NCBI GenBank assembly: GCA_040757575.1
Contig: JBFLXA010000011.1
Span: 1 to 64,000, forward strand
Reading direction: 5' to 3'
DNA length: 64,000 bases
DNA from: PFJX01 sp040757575
GTDB lineage: Bacteria; Pseudomonadota; Gammaproteobacteria; Burkholderiales; Thiobacillaceae
This document shows positions 61,087 to 64,000 of this stretch, piece after piece; the stretch's first letter is position 1, and each line of letters opens with the position of its first letter. The notes beneath the pieces are model-generated. The model was not told the DNA's origin and searched no databases. It was given only the letters and a program-made list of their open reading frames with translations. The position numbers and the translations under genes are program-made.

Positions 61087-63453
61087 TTAGCGGCCCAGCC
61101 AGCGGTCCAGTAGGGCTTTCAGCTTGTCCATCTCCACCGGTTTTGCCAAATAGTCGTCCATGCCGCTGGCCAGGCAGGCCTCCCGGTCTTCTGCCAGGGC
61201 GTTGGCGGTCATGGCGATGACCGGCAGGCGGGGTCGGTCCTGGGACTGTTCCCATTCCCGCAGGGCCCGGGTGGCTGCCTCGCCATCCAGTTCCGGCATT
61301 TCCATGTCCATCAGCACCAGGTCGAAACGCCCGGCTTTCAGCTTGTCCAGGGCCTGACGGCCGTCGTCTGCCACTTCATGGGTGACGCCCAGCTTTTCCA
61401 GCATGCGGCTGGCCACCATCTGATTGATGCGGTTGTCGTCCACCAGTAGCACGTGGCTTGCGGGGGGGGGCGGGGGTAGGGAGGTCGCATCCGGGGCCGG
61501 GAGTGTCGGGGCGAGGCGTTGGCTCGTGCGGGTGCAGGCGTCTAGCAGACGGCTGTACGTGAACGGCTCCCGCAGCAGGCCGTCCACCCCGGGGGGCAGG
61601 GGGCCATTCTCTGCCCCTTCGGGAATCAGCAGGCAGATGTCCCGGGGGTTGCTGCCAGCCGGGCGCAGCCCCGCCAGTCCCGCCAGGCAGGCGGAGCGGC
61701 CAATGATCACCCAGGGTGTTTCGGGGGCGCCGGACAGGGCATCCTGAATGGCTTCCGGGCCGTATGCCGGCAGCACCTCCGCCCCCAGGGCCGTCAGGTG
61801 GGCGTCCAATACCTGGATCTGGTGTTCGTCGCTACAGGTCAGCAAGGCCCGGTAGCCGGCCAGGGGTACGGGCCGGGGGGGCGCATCCGGCGCCGGTCGG
61901 GCCGGCAGGCTGAAACGGAACAGGCTGCCTTCGCCAGGCTGGCTTTCCACCTGGATGTCGCCCCCCATGGCGCGGACCAGATCCCGGGAAATCATGAGCC
62001 CCAGGCCCGTGCCGCCGTACTTGCGGGTGGTGGATTCGTCCGCCTGGGCAAAGGGCTGGAAAAGGCGCGAAAGGGTCTCTGCATCCATGCCGATGCCCGT
62101 GTCCCGGACGCTGAACTGGATGCGTTCGCCAGCCTCGACGGTTTCCACCCGCAGGTCGATGCTGCCCTGGTGAGTGAACTTGACTGCATTGCCCATGAGG
62201 TTGATGAGCACCTGGCGCAGCCGGGTGGGGTCCCCCAACACCCGGCTAGGCAGGGTGGGGGATGCATAGAAACGCAGGCTCAGGCCCCGGGCCCGGGCCT
62301 GCTCGGCCACCAGGGTGGCCACTTCATCCATGGTCTTCATCAAGTCGAAGGGGATTTCCTCCAGGGTCATGCTGCCCGCTTCGATCTTGGCCAGGTCAAG
62401 CACCTGGTTGATGAGTTCCAGCAGGTGCACACCCGCCCGGTTGATCTCGTTGACGAAATCCCGCTGCTCCGGGTTCAGGTCTTCTTCTTCCAGCAACTGG
62501 GCAAAGCCCAGGATGGCGTTCATGGGGGTGCGCAACTCATGGCTCATGCGGGAGACGAAGTCCGATTTGGAGCGGCTGGCCCGTTCCGCTTCTTCCTTGG
62601 CCGCCCGCATTTCCTCCCAGGCGTGGCGTAACCGCTGGTTGGAAGCCCGGATGTTGCGGGCGAACAGGGCGCCCACCACGGTCACGCTGACGATGACCAG
62701 CACTACCAGCAGGTTTTCCAGATTCTGGTAGCGGCCCCGCTCCAGTTGGAGTCTTTGCTCCAGGGCTTTCAGCCGTTCGCTGGAGTCAAAGAACAACCGG
62801 TTGGCATTTTCTTTCAGGCGCAGGAAGTGGGATGGCAAGTGTTTGAGGAACAGGGCGATGCGTTGTTCCTGTTCGAAATAGGCCTGATCATCCTGCTTTT
62901 CCCGCAACGCCGTTCTTTGCGCCATCAAGGCCCGAAGTTCGGAGACTTTCAGGTCTACCTGATCAAGCAGGGGCGCAATCTCGATGAGCTCCATGACATA
63001 ACCCGCGCCCTCCCTGGGGGGCTGGAAATGGATTACCCGGGTCATGCGGTCCCGGCCTTCCATGTTCAGTTCGATTTCCTGGGTCACCGAGCCTCCGAAC
63101 TTGAGTACCCGCAAATCGTGGTTCAGCTTGACGACATGGCTGCGGATTTCCTCCTGACGGCGGACCTGGGCTGCCTCGCTGGTCAGCGTGGCCAGCATGT
63201 ACACGTCTTTTTCGATCTCGTTGATGCTGCGCACGACTTCCTCGCCGATAGCGAGGCGCGCCCGTTCATTGGCGCTTCTATGGCCCAATTCATGGTCCAG
63301 GTGGGAAAAGAATGCTTTCAGGCCCACCACCAGTAGCAGGCCGCCCAGAAATACGCCGATCAGCCAGAACAGGCGGGAGGCAGCCAGTTCCTGGGGATGT
63401 TCGGCGGCGGTCGGGTTGGCCAAGACTGGAGGCACTTGCTTGCCAGGGATCAA
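61087..63453 (-). CDS. membrane hybrid sensor histidine kinase with receiver domain
   Basis: The 788-residue protein has a membrane helix (LFWLIGVFLGGLLLVVGLKAF, residues 29-49), a ~200-residue periplasmic sensor region, a second membrane helix (about 250-270), a HisKA domain (FVSRMSHELRTPMNAILGFA), HATPase motifs (NLMGNAVKFTHQGS, GTGLGLMISRDLV), a degenerate receiver-like stretch and a true receiver (VLLVDDNRINQMVASRML, DLVLMDMEMPELDG with the phospho-Asp, AMTANAL). A TTG at 63453 overlaps the stop of the solute-binding-protein gene, so the two are coupled. Confidence 0.87.
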   Translation of the reverse strand: MIPGKQVPPVLANPTAAEHPQELAASRLFWLIGVFLGGLLLVVGLKAFFSHLDHELGHRSANERARLAIGEEVVRSINEIEKDVYMLATLTSEAAQVRRQEEIRSHVVKLNHDLRVLKFGGSVTQEIELNMEGRDRMTRVIHFQPPREGAGYVMELIEIAPLLDQVDLKVSELRALMAQRTALREKQDDQAYFEQEQRIALFLKHLPSHFLRLKENANRLFFDSSERLKALEQRLQLERGRYQNLENLLVVLVIVSVTVVGALFARNIRASNQRLRHAWEEMRAAKEEAERASRSKSDFVSRMSHELRTPMNAILGFAQLLEEEDLNPEQRDFVNEINRAGVHLLELINQVLDLAKIEAGSMTLEEIPFDLMKTMDEVATLVAEQARARGLSLRFYASPTLPSRVLGDPTRLRQVLINLMGNAVKFTHQGSIDLRVETVEAGERIQFSVRDTGIGMDAETLSRLFQPFAQADESTTRKYGGTGLGLMISRDLVRAMGGDIQVESQPGEGSLFRFSLPARPAPDAPPRPVPLAGYRALLTCSDEHQIQVLDAHLTALGAEVLPAYGPEAIQDALSGAPETPWVIIGRSACLAGLAGLRPAGSNPRDICLLIPEGAENGPLPPGVDGLLREPFTYSRLLDACTRTSQRLAPTLPAPDATSLPPPPPASHVLLVDDNRINQMVASRMLEKLGVTHEVADDGRQALDKLKAGRFDLVLMDMEMPELDGEAATRALREWEQSQDRPRLPVIAMTANALAEDREACLASGMDDYLAKPVEMDKLKALLDRWLGR

Positions 63454-64000
63454 TTGACGGGCCTGTTACCTAGGAATCCCCATTTACGGAATATGGCCTG
63501 ACCCTGCTCCCCTGCAGTGAAGGCCATGAAGCGCCGGGCTTCCTCTTTGTGCCGGGAGAAGGTCAGCAGATTGAGCAGCAGGGCCTGGGGTTTGGCAAGT
63601 TTAGGGCTCAGGTCCACCACATCCACCACCGGGGCATTGTCAGGAAAAAAGGCCGTGGCCCGCCAGTTGAGAATGGCATCGGCCTCGCCCTTTTTCATGG
63701 CATTGTTCAAGACACGGGAATCTGGAGCCAGGAACACGGCGGCGTCCAGAACCTTCTGATAAAGGCCAATGCTATCCAGCATGTCCTTGGTTTCCTTGCC
63801 CACACTGCCGGAATCGGCGTTGCCGATGATGATGGAGATATCGGACCGCAGCAGTTCCCGGGGATCGCCCTTCACTTTCTTGGGGTTGCCCTTCTTTACC
63901 ACCATGGCCAACTGGTTGTATCCCACGGTCACCACTTCGCCCAGCAGACCCTCGTTGAGGTATTTCTCCCGGTAGCTGGGTTCTCCTGGCAGGTATAGAT
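63450..64000 (-). CDS. periplasmic solute-binding protein, 5' part beyond the window
   Basis: The frame is open from the right window edge to the TGA at 63450, giving about 182 residues of the C-terminal part. Motifs such as VGYNQLAMVVKKGNPKKVKG, GNADSGSVGKETKDML, KKGEADAILNWRATAFF and GEQGQAIFRKWGF fit the ModA/sulfate-type class II binding proteins. The missing 5' end should carry a signal peptide. No ABC permease is seen; instead it overlaps a hybrid kinase gene, suggesting a sensing role. Confidence 0.8.
   Translation of the reverse strand, partial: LYLPGEPSYREKYLNEGLLGEVVTVGYNQLAMVVKKGNPKKVKGDPRELLRSDISIIIGNADSGSVGKETKDMLDSIGLYQKVLDAAVFLAPDSRVLNNAMKKGEADAILNWRATAFFPDNAPVVDVVDLSPKLAKPQALLLNLLTFSRHKEEARRFMAFTAGEQGQAIFRKWGFLGNRPVN

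Overview
The window is GC-rich, densely coded bacterial chromosome and most resembles a betaproteobacterium, probably Rhodocyclales or a close relative. The basis is gene content: PEP-CTERM exported proteins with PEPETYALMLAGLGLVGF-type tails, NnrS, TusA/DsrE proteins, a FbpABC iron transporter, HemP, class Ia ribonucleotide reductase, and the block rsgA / pterin dehydratase / M48 protease / orn. This assignment comes from remembered family distributions, not from a search. No rRNA, tRNA, CRISPR array or complete insertion sequence was seen.

Layout. 1-6526: a TetR-controlled lipid locus. Three copies of a TGAAC-type palindrome lie upstream of tetR; then an Aas-like acyltransferase/acyl-ACP synthetase, a DUF559 (Vsr-fold) gene enclosed by two copies of a GC-rich palindromic repeat block, an LplT-like transporter and an amidohydrolase. 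6564-9802: a DbpA-type helicase, an RNase D-like exonuclease and an AT-richer PEP-CTERM gene. 9993-12943 (minus): TetR - TusA - DsrE2 - NAD-epimerase, with identical operators before tetR and before tusA, and a 210-bp tandem duplication between dsrE2 and the epimerase gene. 13007-21578: GcvR-like ACT protein, endonuclease III-like protein, lipoprotein, Hsp15, a kinase / HemY-like / YajL-like overlapping operon, a secreted orphan, a periplasmic DsrE protein and NnrS. 21647-25257: rsgA, pterin dehydratase, cytochrome c, M48 protease, orn. 25372-29471: alpha-glucan phosphorylase and a fluoride-type module (CrcB, DUF190, TauE-like). 29629-33403: three exported phosphoesterase-type genes, two with PEP-CTERM tails. 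33451-38834: an orphan contractile tail-sheath gene, FMN reductase, bacteriohemerythrin, chemotaxis transducer, YkgJ, cupin and toxin-antitoxin relics. 38976-44064 (minus): nrdA - HDOD gene - nrdB, with NrdR-box-like and DnaA-box sequences upstream.

44477-61001 is a large iron and redox region. fbpABC (minus) and an outer-membrane porin followed by a 71-residue protein, DUF2325, HemP, imelysin, DUF1111 di-haem protein, second imelysin and DUF1513 (plus) diverge from one promoter region with Fur-box-like sequences. AhpC/AhpF and TonB-ExbB-ExbD follow. Fbp would bring in ferric iron, the imelysin/di-haem/DUF1513 set would handle periplasmic iron, TonB/ExbBD would energise outer-membrane receptors and AhpCF would remove peroxide. 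61087-64000 holds a hybrid sensor kinase overlapping a solute-binding-protein gene that runs off the window.

The most unusual items are the repeat-DUF559-repeat block inside the aas-lplT pair, the 210-bp duplication that creates a chimeric 25-codon frame, the orphan sheath gene, the phosphoesterase/PEP-CTERM cluster, and the DUF2325-HemP arrangement in a probable Fur operon.
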